Of a stretch of DNA of 64,000 bases, positions 28,101 to 39,100 are shown piece by piece. The translations under genes were made by a program, and so were the position numbers. Origin of the DNA: Edaphosphingomonas laterariae (lineage in GTDB: Bacteria; Pseudomonadota; Alphaproteobacteria; Sphingomonadales; Sphingomonadaceae); the NCBI RefSeq assembly GCF_900188165.1, contig NZ_FZOS01000001.1:124001-188000 (forward strand). Direction: 5' to 3'. Positions within the stretch are counted from its first letter, which is position 1, and each line of letters opens with the position of its first letter. The notes under the pieces were generated by a model. The model did not search any database. It saw only the letters and a program-made list of their open reading frames with translations, and was not told where the DNA came from.

Positions 28101-28241
28101 AAGCCCGGCACGTCGGTTGCCGGCGCCTTGCGCAAGGGCCAATCCATGCTGATGGCGGACGCCGCGACCTCGCACCCATATTATTGGGCCGATTTCGTGA
28201 TCATCGGCGATGGTGCGCAACCCGTGCTCAAGGCGCGCTGA
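25101..28241 (+). CDS. Exported TPR-CHAT (caspase-like peptidase) protein
   Basis: 1046 residues from ATG 25101. A TTG at 25152 with GGGAG 6 nt ahead would give a tighter signal peptide (LRSLRGIKLALILGAAIMSFAPPAHA) and may be the true start. Order: signal peptide, a cysteine-bearing N-terminal domain (about 50-200), TPR-like helices (about 215-560), a coiled segment (RMASLQEDIRALEADQ) and a C-terminal CHAT domain (about 720-1045). The CHAT His-Cys dyad is visible as FATHGL (His888) and LSACDTAG (Cys937), and the domain ends HPYYWADFVIIGDG. CHAT proteins are clan CD proteases related to caspase and separase. It is the first gene of the cyclase/TpsBA locus, 7 nt before the cyclase. The substrate is unknown; a periplasmic location is predicted. 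Confidence 0.92.
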   Translation: MGTSLCAHAILTGWETTLRSLRGIKLALILGAAIMSFAPPAHAAQADRPSLQDSFRLGGEQGVLCQVQSTAIDPAIAGMFDRAYAIVCRDAATPIGRIYALRTNEGTPVERLQQIRNQRTDCGAPTGQTTLESIGPVSITDCRLKGNDVDYRVYSAIRGKTLYVAEGLAGYDSALTLGLRTIATDRIIPGTVDVATTAVSDPAAFARVQAGTLDFESALAEGYRRNNSGSYAEAAEFFDALLQRADGGKVSQAALGEYVINRALQKSNLGEFAEADALFAQASTIPTADPVQLRLRRNFLAMHLINQRKLDAASAELDRPIAPVRRDAAAAEASVIDADAAAELNSGAPLVRQLGGAETSTLTVAEKAAILDAQGLQLRGTVMRLSGQPAPARQAFLTTLAQLTAIREGRVSSITRLRAQTMAELSAVAEGAGNFGEAEGLLRDGLALLKAEYPRSIAVAAAEARLAAYLARRGQNDASIALYRDVIASVTQNGGTTAGFENLLGPYFQLLAGMIAQQPKLVEDFFLASETLVRPGVADTQAVLARELSGGSDEASRLFRQSVTLTRDIERGRIEYARLASLPAPTADDQARMASLQEDIRALEADQVATQARLGEYPRYRAVSTQAMTLGELQKALRPNEAYLKLVVVNNAVYGIWATPTDATAYRAGLSEADLDRKVDALRQTISVEENGERLTYPFDLKLARELYLELMAPIDGRLAGVDHLVFEPAGGMLRLPPALLVTEQAGVDSYYARLKQPKADDFDFRGVAWLARKAEISTAVSPRAFRDVRGAAPSAAKHEFLGLGQNAPVNPFVQLTSSRSVSSEGAINCDWPLDAWNAPIKATELKTAEAIIGGGQSAVITGADFTDTAVLAKADLNQYRILHFATHGLVTAPRPECPARPALLTSFGGAQSDGLLTFKEIYDLRLDADLVILSACDTAGKATVAATREAGITSGGGNALDGLVRAFIGAGGRSVLASHWPAPDDFQATERLIASLYEAKPGTSVAGALRKGQSMLMADAATSHPYYWADFVIIGDGAQPVLKAR

Positions 28242-28248
28242 GCGTTCG

Positions 28249-30294
28249 ATGGCGACGGGGGCAGAACAGGTTTCGGCCGGGGCGACCGAAAAACTGACAC
28301 GATCCGCGCGGGGGCTGCGGACGCGTATGCACCAAACGTGGCGCAAGGTCGGGCCATGGCGGCTGGCGATCACATTCCTGTTCCTCGCCCTGGCGCTGTT
28401 CATCGCGCGCTACAGCTGGGAACGGGTGCCGATCGCGGCGGACATCGAGCGGATGCTCTACGACGTCCGTTCGACATCGATGGCACCGCGTGTCGCCCAG
28501 GACGACCGGATCGTCATGGTCGTGTTCAACGATCAGACGTTGATCGAAACCGGCCGCCGCTCCCCCCTTGATCGCGTGACGCTGGCCAAGGCACTGGCCA
28601 AGCTCGACACGCTCGGGGCGAAGGGCATCGGCATCGATATTCTGATCGATCAGGCCACACCCGAAGACCAGCAACTCGTCGACGCCTTCAAGGCGCTCCG
28701 CACACCAACCTATCTTGCCTTCGTATCCGCGGAAACAAATCCCGATTTCGTGGAATATGGGCAGGAGGAGTTCCTCCGCGCCTTTCAGCAATCCATCGCC
28801 GGCGGCGCGGTGAAGCCCGCCAGCGTGCTTTTCGAATCCGACCTGACCGATAATGTGATCCGCAGTTGGCCCAATCAGCCGACGAGCCTGCCTGCGCTAT
28901 TGTCGAACGCCCTCACCCCCGTTCACCCGGAGTTCCGCCAGTATATCGGCGCCATTCGCTTCCGCTATCCGGCCGATCCCGAGCGCCCCGTCTTCGCCAA
29001 ACTGCCGATCCAGCTTTTCACCGGCGATTTCCCGGCGGAAGCGTTGCGCGATCAGATCGCGGGCCGTTACGTGCTGATCGGCGGCGATATCTTCGATGTC
29101 GATCAGTTCGAGACGCCGGCCACACGGGTTCAGGGCGGCACCACCATCGGGCTTGAAGTGCATGCCCATATGCTCGCCCAATTGCTCGATGGGGCGATGT
29201 TCAAGGCAGTATCGCCCTCGATGCTCTGGGCCGCCGCCATTCTGGTGGTCCTGGCCGGCGCGTTGACGGCGATGCTCGATGTGCGGCCATGGCTGCTTGG
29301 GCTGATCCTGCTCGCCCAGATCGCGATCATCCTGCTGATCCCCTATTGGGCGCAGGCGCGTGATGTGGACACCCAATATCTGCCGGTGTTCGGATGGGTG
29401 GCGGGCTGGTTCATCGCCTTCGCCGCCGTCGGAACCGCAGCGCGTGCCGTCGGATCGGAGCAGCGCCGTTTCGCGCAGTCCGCGCTCGGCAAATATCTGC
29501 CTCGCGACGTCGCGAACCTGATCATGCGCGATCCCGATCGCCTTGCGCTGCACGGCGAAAAACGGGAAATCTACGCACTGTTCACCGATCTCGAGGGGTT
29601 CACCAAGCTCAGCCACGCGATCGCGCCGGAAATGGTGGCGTTCCTGCTCAACCGTTATCTCGACATGTTGAGCGAAACCGTGCTCCGCCATGGCGGCACG
29701 ATCGACAAGTTCGTCGGCGACGCCGTCGTCGCTTTCTGGGGTGCGCCGATCTCACGGGTGGACGATCCGGATCGCGCGGTCGAAGCCGCAATTGCGATGT
29801 ATGAAGCAGGCGAAGCCTTTCGTCGTTCGGCGCCCGATGGCGTGCCGCCGATCGGTTGCACACGCGTCGGGCTGCATTTCGGCGAAGCGATCGTCGGCAA
29901 TTTTGGCGGCGAAGGTCGCATCCAATATACCGCGCTCGGCGACAGCATGAACGCCGCGGCCCGGCTGGAAAGCGCCAACAAGCAGTTGAAAACAACCGTT
30001 CTTGTCAGCGAAACGGTCGCCAAAAGATCGACCTTCTCGCACTTTCGCCCCATGGGCCGCGTGGCCGTACGCGGCCGATCGACCCCTTTCGCCGTATATG
30101 AACCTGTGCCGCACCTGCCCGAAGCGGATGTGACGCGTCTCACAGCTTTGGTGGAGCGGTTCGACAATGGTGACAAAACTGCTTTGGAAGAACTTGAAAG
30201 CTATGCGTCAGACCATCCGGAGGATGCGGCCATCGCCAATCTGGTATACCGTCTGCACGAAGTGGGACCGGGAGGAAGCTTTGTCTTGGATTGA
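28249..30294 (+). CDS. CHASE2-domain class III adenylate/guanylate cyclase
   Basis: 681 residues from ATG 28249. One transmembrane helix (about 36-54) leads to a periplasmic CHASE2 domain (about 60-310: DDRIVMVVFNDQTLIETGRR, GAKGIGIDILID, GRYVLIGGDIFDVDQFETP). Three more membrane helices (about 318-405) and a cytosolic cyclase domain (about 430-620) follow. Catalytic residues appear intact: metal aspartates in FTDLEGFTKLS and KFVGDAVVAFWGAP, and the N...R pair in GDSMNAAARLES. It would make cAMP or cGMP in response to a periplasmic signal. Its 3' end overlaps the next gene by 14 nt, so CHAT, cyclase and secreted protein form one operon. Confidence 0.93.
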   Translation: MATGAEQVSAGATEKLTRSARGLRTRMHQTWRKVGPWRLAITFLFLALALFIARYSWERVPIAADIERMLYDVRSTSMAPRVAQDDRIVMVVFNDQTLIETGRRSPLDRVTLAKALAKLDTLGAKGIGIDILIDQATPEDQQLVDAFKALRTPTYLAFVSAETNPDFVEYGQEEFLRAFQQSIAGGAVKPASVLFESDLTDNVIRSWPNQPTSLPALLSNALTPVHPEFRQYIGAIRFRYPADPERPVFAKLPIQLFTGDFPAEALRDQIAGRYVLIGGDIFDVDQFETPATRVQGGTTIGLEVHAHMLAQLLDGAMFKAVSPSMLWAAAILVVLAGALTAMLDVRPWLLGLILLAQIAIILLIPYWAQARDVDTQYLPVFGWVAGWFIAFAAVGTAARAVGSEQRRFAQSALGKYLPRDVANLIMRDPDRLALHGEKREIYALFTDLEGFTKLSHAIAPEMVAFLLNRYLDMLSETVLRHGGTIDKFVGDAVVAFWGAPISRVDDPDRAVEAAIAMYEAGEAFRRSAPDGVPPIGCTRVGLHFGEAIVGNFGGEGRIQYTALGDSMNAAARLESANKQLKTTVLVSETVAKRSTFSHFRPMGRVAVRGRSTPFAVYEPVPHLPEADVTRLTALVERFDNGDKTALEELESYASDHPEDAAIANLVYRLHEVGPGGSFVLD

Positions 30295-31030
30295 TGTTTT
30301 TAAGCCGTCGGCGGCCGTTGCGGCGCTGATGATCGCGAGCGTCGGCACGGCGGCTTCCGCCGCGACGCTGGTTGTGCGTTCGAGCGGGCCTTCGGCCAAG
30401 GCCTATCCCGCCGGCAAGCAGCTTGCGGATAATAGCCAGATCGCGCTGCGGGCAGGCGATCAGGTCGTGATCCTCGACAGCAAGGGCACGCGCACGTTGA
30501 AGGGGCCAGGCACGTTCAGCCCGACCGTCTCCTCCAATCAGGCGAGCGACTCGCGCGAAACGTTCGCCCAGGTTTCGAGCCGCAGGGCGCGCCCCGGGGC
30601 CACGCGTGGCGTCACGCCGCCGCCGGCCCCGACGGCCGTCCGCAACCCGAACATCTGGTTCGTCGATGTCGAGCGTTCGGCAACCGTCTGCGTCGCCGAT
30701 CCCACGGCGATCACGATGTGGCGGGCCAATGGCGGCGAAGCCACCAGCGCCACGCTCACCGATGCCGGCAGCGGCAAGAGCGAGGTCGTGCAATGGTCGA
30801 TCGGCCAATCGCAAAAGCCCTGGCCGGCTTCCCTGCCTGTCACCGAAGGCGCGCGCTACAAGGTGAGCTGGCAGGGCCAGAACGCCCAGAGCGAGCTGCG
30901 TTTCGCGCTGATGGGCGCCAACACGGCGGGGCTTGAGGACATGGCCTCGAAGCTGATCACCAAGGGCTGCGATGCCCAGCTGGATCTGCTGATCGAAACC
31001 GTGGCCATCCCGGATTCCCCGGCGAGCTGA
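30281..31030 (+). CDS. Exported protein of the CHAT-cyclase operon, unknown function (FecR-like flavour)
   Basis: About 249 residues from TTG 30281, which has GGGAGG five nt ahead and overlaps the cyclase end by 14 nt; the frame is open to an ATG at 30167, but that part lies inside the cyclase. A signal peptide or anchor covers SAAVAALMIASVGTAASAA. The segment RAGDQVVILDSKGTRTLKGPGTF resembles the small beta domains of FecR-like or surface-attached proteins, followed by a proline-rich linker (GVTPPPAPTAV) and a second beta-rich domain with two cysteines. I do not recognise a named family. Position suggests a periplasmic partner of the CHAT protein or CHASE2 sensor. Confidence 0.75.
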   Translation: MSWIDVFKPSAAVAALMIASVGTAASAATLVVRSSGPSAKAYPAGKQLADNSQIALRAGDQVVILDSKGTRTLKGPGTFSPTVSSNQASDSRETFAQVSSRRARPGATRGVTPPPAPTAVRNPNIWFVDVERSATVCVADPTAITMWRANGGEATSATLTDAGSGKSEVVQWSIGQSQKPWPASLPVTEGARYKVSWQGQNAQSELRFALMGANTAGLEDMASKLITKGCDAQLDLLIETVAIPDSPAS

Positions 31031-31314
31031 AGCGCGAAACCCAGCCCGGCGCAGCTTGAACTGGCGGCGCCGGACTGGTATTTAAGCCCTTGTGCGGGAT
31101 GGAAGAAAATTCCACCCGACGCACCTTCCGGGTCGCGGAGGTGCAGGCTCGCGCGGGACCGGCTTTTCGGCCTTGTGAAGCCGACAGGCGATACAGCGCA
31201 CCCGCTCGCGGGTGTTCGATATTAAGCGAAATGATGGTGGGCCGGGCGGAAAGTAGCTCGGTCGCAGGCGGCCTTATGCGGTCGTCGCACTAAAGGGGCC
31301 GCAAGGGGGCACGA
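31031..31314. other. Intergenic region before the two-partner secretion genes
   Basis: 284 bases with no convincing gene: a 67-codon frame at 31090-31293 has no Shine-Dalgarno and an unlikely composition. A 6-bp inverted repeat CGGCTT/AAGCCG lies near 31160. It presumably holds the tpsBA promoter, but I see no clear promoter or operator. Confidence 0.45.
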
Positions 31315-33131
31315 ATGAAGGCCATTGGTGGATCTGGCGGATCCCTTATTGCGATCGCGATGCTGGTCGCGACAACGCCGGCAGACGCTCAGGTCGTCGC
31401 CCCGACCCGCGAGGAGATCAACCGCCCGCCCGTGGCGCCGATTGAACGTGCGCCATCCCGGTTGACGGTGGAGGGCGGTGTCGAGCGGGCGCCCTGCCCG
31501 CTTGCTGATGCACGCTTCAAGGATATCGCGATCACGGTGTCGGCAGTGCAGTTCGACAATCTCCGCGTCGTCGCGCCGGAAGTGCTGCGCCCTGCCTACG
31601 AAGCCCATCTCGGGAAATCGGTGCCGATCGCCACGGTCTGCGAAATACGCGATGCGGCGGCGACGATCCTGCGTCGCGCCGGTTATCTCGCGGCGGTTCA
31701 GGTGCCAGCGCAGCGCATCGAAAACGGCGTCGTCCATTTCGACGTACTGATGGCCAAGCTGGTCGCCATTCAGGTGCGCGGCGATGCCGGGCGGGCGGAA
31801 AAGCTGATCGCCGGCTATCTTGAAGAACTGAAAGGCCAGGAGGTCTTTAACGAGAAGGACGCGGAGCGCTACCTTCTCCTCGCCCGTGATCTGCCGGGCT
31901 TCGACGTGCGGCTGATGCTGCGGCCCGCCGGCACGGCGCCCGGCGAGGTGATCGGCGAGGTTTCCGTCCAGAAAACGCCGTTCGTCATCGATGCCAGCGT
32001 GCAGAATTCGGGTCGCATCAGGTAGGCCGCTGGGGTGGCCAGCTGCGCGGCGAATTTTACGACCTGCTCGGCCTCGGCGACCGCGCGACGGTCGGCTTTT
32101 ACGCCACGCCCGAGTGGGACGAACAACGCGTCCTCCAACTCGGCTACGATATGCGGCTGGGCAGCGAAGGGCTCACGCTCGGCGCGCGGTTCACCAACGC
32201 CTGGTCGAAACCCGATCTCGGTGATCCGGCCAATGGGCGCATCAAATCTGAAACCATGGTCGCCGGGCTGGAACTGGGCTATCCAGTGCTGCGCCGTCAG
32301 GATGCGAATGTCCGCGCGGCCCTGGGCTTCGAATATATCGACCAGAATGTCCGTTTCGGCCGATCAGGCGGTTTCGTTCCGCTGACCCGCGATCATCTTC
32401 GCGTGCTCTACGGCCGCATCGATTTCGACATGATCGATCGGTCGAGCCTGGCGAGCCTGGCCGGTTACAGTGCCGGCGAACCCCAATGGCGATTTGCCGG
32501 TTCGCTCGAATATCGTTTCGGCCTCGATATTTTCGATGCCAGCAATGGTTGCGGCGCACGGCCCTATCTGCGCTGCTTCATCAACGGCGCGGTTCCGCCG
32601 AGCCGGGTGGAGGCCGATCCCACGGCCGCCCTCGTCCGGTTCAGCGGCATTGGCGAATATCGGCCGATCCCCAAGCTGGCTTTCACGCTGGCGCCCCGCG
32701 CCCAATACACGCGCAGCGCACTGCTGAGCTACGAAGAGTTCTCGGGTGGCAATTACACCGTCGGCCGTGGCTATGATCCGGGCGCGGTGATCGGCGATAC
32801 CGGCATCGGCTTTCAGGCCGAGGTCCGTGCCGGCCGCATGGCCCCCAATGCGCGCGACGATCTGGCGTTCCAGCCCTTCATCTTCTTCGACAAGGCATGG
32901 GTGTGGAACCGCAACCAGCCGGTCCAGCCGCTCGTATCCGATCCGCAGGAACTGTCGTCGATCGGCGGGGGCGTCCGGCTCGTTTATGGCGATCGCGCGC
33001 GACTGGACATGACGCTGGCCAAGGGGCTCGAAAAGATACCAGCCGCAAGCGCGCAAGGCCTTGTCATGCGCAAGCCGGACGCGCGGCTGCTCGTTTCGCT
33101 AACGACACGACTATATCCCTGGCTGCAGTAA
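31315..33131 (+). pseudogene. TpsB outer-membrane transporter (ShlB/FhaC/HecB family), interrupted by a one-base frameshift
   Basis: Two frames make one protein of about 605 residues. The first (31315 to TAG 32023-32025) has a signal peptide (LIAIAMLVATTPADAQ) and POTRA domain (ITVSAVQFDNLRVVAPEVL, CEIRDAAATILRRAGYLAAV). The second starts without an initiation codon and gives the 16-stranded barrel, including the conserved FhaC-type tip VGRGYDPG. Adding one G to the GGG at 32010-32012 restores continuous translation NSGSHQVGRWGGQLRGEFYD, exactly as expected for this family. It would export the TpsA protein encoded 52 nt downstream. The defect may be a real mutation or a homopolymer sequencing error; the intact 9.5-kb tpsA favours an error or a recent change. 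Confidence 0.88.
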
Positions 33132-33183
33132 ACGGCGCAGGCGAACGAAGACGTAACAGGTTCGAAGGCTCGAGAGGTTGAGT

Positions 33184-36100
33184 ATGTCCGGCACGGTCCC
33201 CCCGCCCACCATGGCGATCAAGCGGTTGCGCCGCCCTCTCCTTTCCACCTGCGCCGTGGCGGCGGCCATGGCGGCGTGGGGCCATCACCCTGCGGCCGCG
33301 CAGTCCTTTCAGGGCGCCGGCAACGTCGCGGCAGGCAGCGCGACCATCAACCAGGGCGTGCCCGGTGTCACGACCGTCACCGTCACGTCCCCCACCGCGA
33401 TCATCAACTGGACGCCAACCGATACCGCCGCCGCCGGCACGCCGATCCAATTCCAGGGTTCGGGCACCACGGCCAATTTCGAAAGCTCCGGCGGCGATTA
33501 CACCGTCCTCAACCGCATCGTGCCGACGGGGTCCGCAGCCGGCCGTTCGGTCCTGCTGGATGGCAATATCAACAGCTATATGGGGTCGACGGGCGGAGCC
33601 CGTGGCGGCGCGGTGTGGTTCTACAGCCCCGATGGGCTGATCGTCGGTGCGAACGCGTCGATCAACGTCGGCAGCCTGCTGCTCACCACCCGCAACCTCA
33701 GCGATGCGGAATTCCTGTCGGGCAACGGCATCTACAATTTCGGCTCGGCGGATAACAGCCGCGCCGCCATCACGATCCAGCCCGGTGCCGCGATCGACGC
33801 CCAATATGATTCGTCGCTCACGACCAATTCCTATGTCGCCATGGTCGCGCCGCGCATCCGGCAGGGTGGCGCGGTGCGCGTCAACGGCTCCGCCGCCTAT
33901 GTCGCGGCCGAACAGGCGCGCATCACCATCGCGGGCAGCCTGTTCGATATTCAGGTCCAAAGTGGCAGCAATGTCGCTGCGGGCACGCCCGGCGACAACG
34001 TAACGCTGGAACATACCGGCTCCACCGGGGGGCCGGCATCATCCGATCCGGGAACCGATCGTCAGGCAATCTACATGGTTGCCATACCGAAGAATGTCGC
34101 GATCACGATGCTGGTGGGCGGCGATGTCGGCTATGATGCCGTCCAGGCCCGGCAGGAAAATGGCGTCGTGGTCCTTTCGGCCGGCTCTAACCTCAGTTCT
34201 GCGGGCGTCGCCACCGATGGCCCGGCAAGCGGCGTCGGCGCGAACGTGACGATCACCGGCGGCGATTTCACCTCGCGCACCACCGCTTATGGCCGGACCA
34301 ACGCGGTGGCGCAGGGCAATCTGACGTTCAACGAAGACCTGACGCTGATCGCCGGCAATACGGCGATGCTTCACGCGCGCTCGGGCGAAACAGCAGACAT
34401 TGCCGGCGCGCTCACCGTACTGACGCGCAATCTCGATGATGCCGGCGCTGCCATCCGCGGCACGGCCGCCATCGAGGCAGGCAGCGGCGCGACGATCGAT
34501 GTCGATCGCGATACCTTTGTCGATGCCAGCCAGTTCGTCGTCGGCAACAGCCAGGCTGGCTTCGCCCGCGTCTCGGGCGATCCCGGCGCCAGCCTGTCCT
34601 TCACCCGCCTCGACATCCACGCGGACGCGAGCAGCAGCACAGGCACTGCGCGCGGTGGCGATGCATCGCTCGCCATGAACGGCGCGTCGCTAACCGTGCG
34701 CGATGTCGACGGCATACCGGATGTGATCTCCATTTCCGCCGACGGTTCCGCCGGCGGCGCTGCGGGCGGTGCGGACGGCTTCGGCGGCACCGCTTCCGTC
34801 GTGCTGGCCGACACGTCGGTAACGGCCAGTAGTCTCCTCGTCAGTGCCGCCGGCAATGGCGGGGGCGCCGGCGTTACCGTTGGTGGCAATGGTACGGGCG
34901 GCAGCGCCAGCGTCACGATCTCGGGCAGCATCAGTGATATCGCGATCGATGGAGCCATTCGGATCTCGGCAACCGGTTCGGGTGGCGGTGACGGCACCGA
35001 CGGATCGGGCGACGGCATCAATGGCGGCGCAGGCACCGGCGGCACGGCGCGCTACACCCAGAATGATGGCATCGTCGCCGCGGCCAATCTGACGGTCGAT
35101 GCATCGGGGCGCGGCGCCAACGCGCTCGAATCCGACCAATCAGGCGTGCGCGGTGGAAGCGGCGGAAGCGGCACCGGCGGCGTGGCAATCATTGCCTTGA
35201 ACGGCGGCACGCTCAACGCGGCGGGGCTGAATGCCATCGCCGTGGGCGAAGGCGGCATCGGCGGTGACGGCTTCGAAATCGGCTATGGCGAAATCGGCTA
35301 TGGTGGCCCAAGCCCCGACGCGGGCGATGCCGGCGCGGGACGCGGCGGCAATGCCTCGGTCACGATCGGCGGAGCCTTTGGTGGATCCTCCATCGACATC
35401 TCGGCAAACGGATTGGCCGGCGCGGCCGGCATCTCGGCTTCCGGCAACGATGGCGCCGGGGCGGACGCGATGGGCGGCGTCTCGGGCACGGGCGGCGCCG
35501 AGCTCATCTTCACCGCCAATGGCAGCGCGACATTGGCGGCGGCATCCGTGCGCGCCGATGCGATTGCCTCGGATGGCGCGTCGCGGGGCGGCAATGCCAC
35601 CGGCGGCCGCGCCATCATCTCGAAGGCGGGCACGGGCAGCGTCACGCTTGGCGATGTAACCATCTCTGCGGTCGCGCTCGGCGGCGGCGCTTTTGCGCCG
35701 GGCTCCACCGGCGGCAATGCCACGGGTGGCAATGCGTCGCTGATGGCAACGGGTGGAGATCTTGGGCTCCAGACGCTCATTCTCGATGCCAGCGCCATCG
35801 GTGGCGGCGATACCGCCTTTTCGGCGCCCGGCACGGGCGGCGATGCGACAGGCGGCTTTGCCGAGTTGAACCTCTCCAACAGCAGCGTGACCATCAATGG
35901 CGGGCTGGAAATTTACGCGGAGGGCCAGGGCGGTCGCAAGGCTATTGCGGGCGATGGCACGGGCGGGCGCATCGACGTGGCGATCACGTCGGGCTCGCTT
36001 TCCGTAACCGGCTTCGCTTCGCCGCGCTTCAGTGCCAACGGCTCAGGTGGCGTCGGGGCCGACGACGACAATGCAACGGCCGGCGCGGGACGCGGTGGCA

Positions 36101-39100
36101 CGCTGGCCCTGAGCCTGAACGACGGAAGTTTCACATCGTCGGGCGGCATGAACTTGGAAGCGTCGGGCTTCGGCGGTTCCGGCCTTTCGGAATTCGACAC
36201 TCCGGTCGCCGTCGGTGGTGCGGCGGCCGGCGGCAGCATCCAGATATCGTTGAACGGCGCCTCTTCGCTCACGCCAGACAACAACCTGTCCATCCTTGCC
36301 TCCGCGCAGGGTGGCGATGGCATCGGCGGCGGGCGTGCCGACGGCGGCTCGATCGCGATCGACATTGCCGACAATGGCATCGTCGATACGCTGAACGTGC
36401 TTGTGCAGGCCAACGCGTTCGGCGGCACGGGGCGCTTTGGTGGCGATGGCGGTCAGGCGATGGCGGGGACGATCGACGTCGATTTGACGGGCGGATCGGC
36501 CGAAGGCAGCATTGAATCGGGCTATGGCGTCACCTTTAGCGCCTTCGCAGCCGGCGGTTCGGCCAGCGAATTCGGCTATGGCGGCAATGGCGGCGCGGCC
36601 ATCGGCGGCGTTGTCGATGTGGCTCTGGGCGGCGGCTCGCTGGCCGTCAGCAGCCTCAACCTCGACGCCAGCGCAACGGGCGGCAACGGCGCCGACGGCG
36701 AGATCACCGGGCTCGGCGCCTTCAATGGCGGCAATGGCGGGGATGCAACTGGCGGAACAGCCAATCTGTCCGTCGCCGGTGGGCTTGTTCAGGTCAACAG
36801 CGCCTCGGTCATGGTCGATGCCGCCGGTGGGCGTGGCGGCCTGGCTTTCGACGACAGCCTGTTCGCCGGCAATGGCGGGCGCGGTATCGCCGGCGGGGCC
36901 GCCGGCGCGCCGGGCGGCGCCGGCATTACGCTGACCGATGGTGCCATTTTCAATGCCAACGATCTGCGCGTAACGGCGTTCGGCACCGGCGGCGATGCAG
37001 GCTATATCATCGGCAGCGGCGCGCCGGATCTGACCCGACCCACCGGTGGTGACGGCGCGGATGCCATTGGCGGCATTGCGCGGCTTTCGATCGTGAATGG
37101 CAGCCTCTCGTCCGGCTTCACCACGGTCGATGCCGGCGCACGCGGCGGATTTGGCGAATATGGGCAAACTGGCGCCCCATCATCCTCCAGCGGCTCGGCC
37201 ACGGGCGGTGTCGCCGAACTCCTGCTCGCCGCCGGTAGCGCAACGTTCGACACGCTTCAGGTGCGCGCCACGGCGGAAGGCGGCGGCATCTACTCCATTG
37301 TCCGCTATGGCGATGCAACCGGCGGCCTCGCGCGGATTGCTGCATCCGGTGGCGGGCTGACGATCAATCAATCCCTGACGTTCACCGCCGGCGCGACGAG
37401 CCGGCAGGGAAGCGCTGGCGCGCCGACGGTGACCGGCGGAACCGCGGCCTTCGAAGCATCCGGCGGTGCGGCGATCAACTATGCCGCTGGCGCCTTCACC
37501 ATCGATGCCGGCGCAACGGTATCCGCCATCGGTGGCGAAGGTGGCGAGGAAGGTTATGGCGGCTTCTCGGCGCAGGCTGCGGGCGCGGGCCTGCTTGCCG
37601 TTGGTGAAGGAACCGTCACCGGCGGCAACGCGACATTCACTGTCGACGGCGCCACGATCAACCTGACGGACGGCCTCATCCTCAACGGTGCGGCCAGCGC
37701 CCTTGCGCCCGGCGGATCGGCGGCGGGCGGATCGGCAACGCTTACCGTGCGTAATGGCGGCCAGCTCAACGTCAGCGGCAATGTCGATCTCAACGCCAGC
37801 GGCACCGGTGCCGGCGGCCCTGCCGGCGGGTTCGGCCAGGGCGGCACGGTGAGCATTTTGGCCGATGGCGGCACGATCAATGCCGGCCTGTTCCTGCTCG
37901 ATGCCAGCGGCATCGGCGGCAATTCATTCCTTGCCGCGCCCGGCGCCACGGGGGCCGGCGGGACAGTGCAGGTCGATATCCGTTCGTCCGCGACACAGAT
38001 GGCCGCGATCAGTGCGGGCGCCCTGACCGCCCTCGCCTCGGGCGTCGGCGGATCGGCAAGCATCGATCCTGCCGGCACCTCGGGCACCAGTGGTGGTGAC
38101 GGCGTGGGCGGCACCATCGCCATCACGGCCGGCGGCACGCTGGACATCAGTGACGGCCTGTCTCTCGATGCGTCCGGACGCGGCGGCGATGCATTCGCCG
38201 GCGGCATCGGCGGCACCGGATCAGGCGGCGGGATCACCCTCGCCAGCACGACAACCGGGGGCGCGGCCGGGGCGATCGACGCCGGGGCTATCAGGCTTGT
38301 TGCATCCGGCACGGGCGGCGGCGCGCTCGATCCCGAACCCTTTGCAACGATAACGGGCCTCGATCTCACGGCGGCAAGCGGCGGTAGCGGTATCGGCGGT
38401 TCGGTCACGCTCGCGCTCGATGCGGGCTCGATCGCCACGAACAACGCCATCACGGTCGATATCACCGGCACGGGCCAATCGGGCGCCAACAGCTTCACCG
38501 GCGTTGGCGGCAACGGCGGTGCGGGCGGTGATGGCGCAGGCGGCTCGTTCGCGCTGAATGTCGGCGAAGGCACGTTGCTGTCCGGTTTCAGTGTCGATGC
38601 CACGGCGCTTGCCGGCAATGGCGGTAATGGCAGCCTTGACGGCTTCGGCGGAGCCGGCGGCGGCGCCACCGGGGGATCATTCGCGATCAACCTGTCGGGC
38701 GCGGGGCAAAGCCTCTCCCTCCCGACCCTCACGCTCGCACTCGGCGCTGTCGGCGGCAGCGGCGGCGCGGCCCTCGGTGGCGGGACGCTCGCCGCCGCAG
38801 GTGGGGCCGGCGGTTCGGCGACCGGCGGCAATCTCCTTCTCGGCGTCAGCGGTGATGGCGCAAGCCTCACGCTTGCCGGCCTGGACCTCGATGCGACCGC
38901 ATCTGGCGGAACGGGCGGCAATGGCGCCAGCGGGCAGATTGCCGGCGCTGGTGGTGCCGGCGGCTTGGCCACCGGTGGCACCATGATCGCCGCCGTCGGC
39001 CCTGGTGCGCTGGCGATTGACGGCGCCACGCGGGTCGACGTCAGCGGCACCGGCGGTGTCGGCGGTTCCGGCGGAACGGATAGCGCCGGGACGGCCGCGG

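Noticed and set aside
31090-31293. 67-codon frame before tpsB
   Set aside because: No ribosome-binding site, no signal peptide or domain, and atypical composition.
32002-32025. Programmed ribosomal frameshift in tpsB
   Set aside because: No X-XXY-YYZ slippery sequence or downstream stimulator is evident; a lost G in GGG explains the break more simply.
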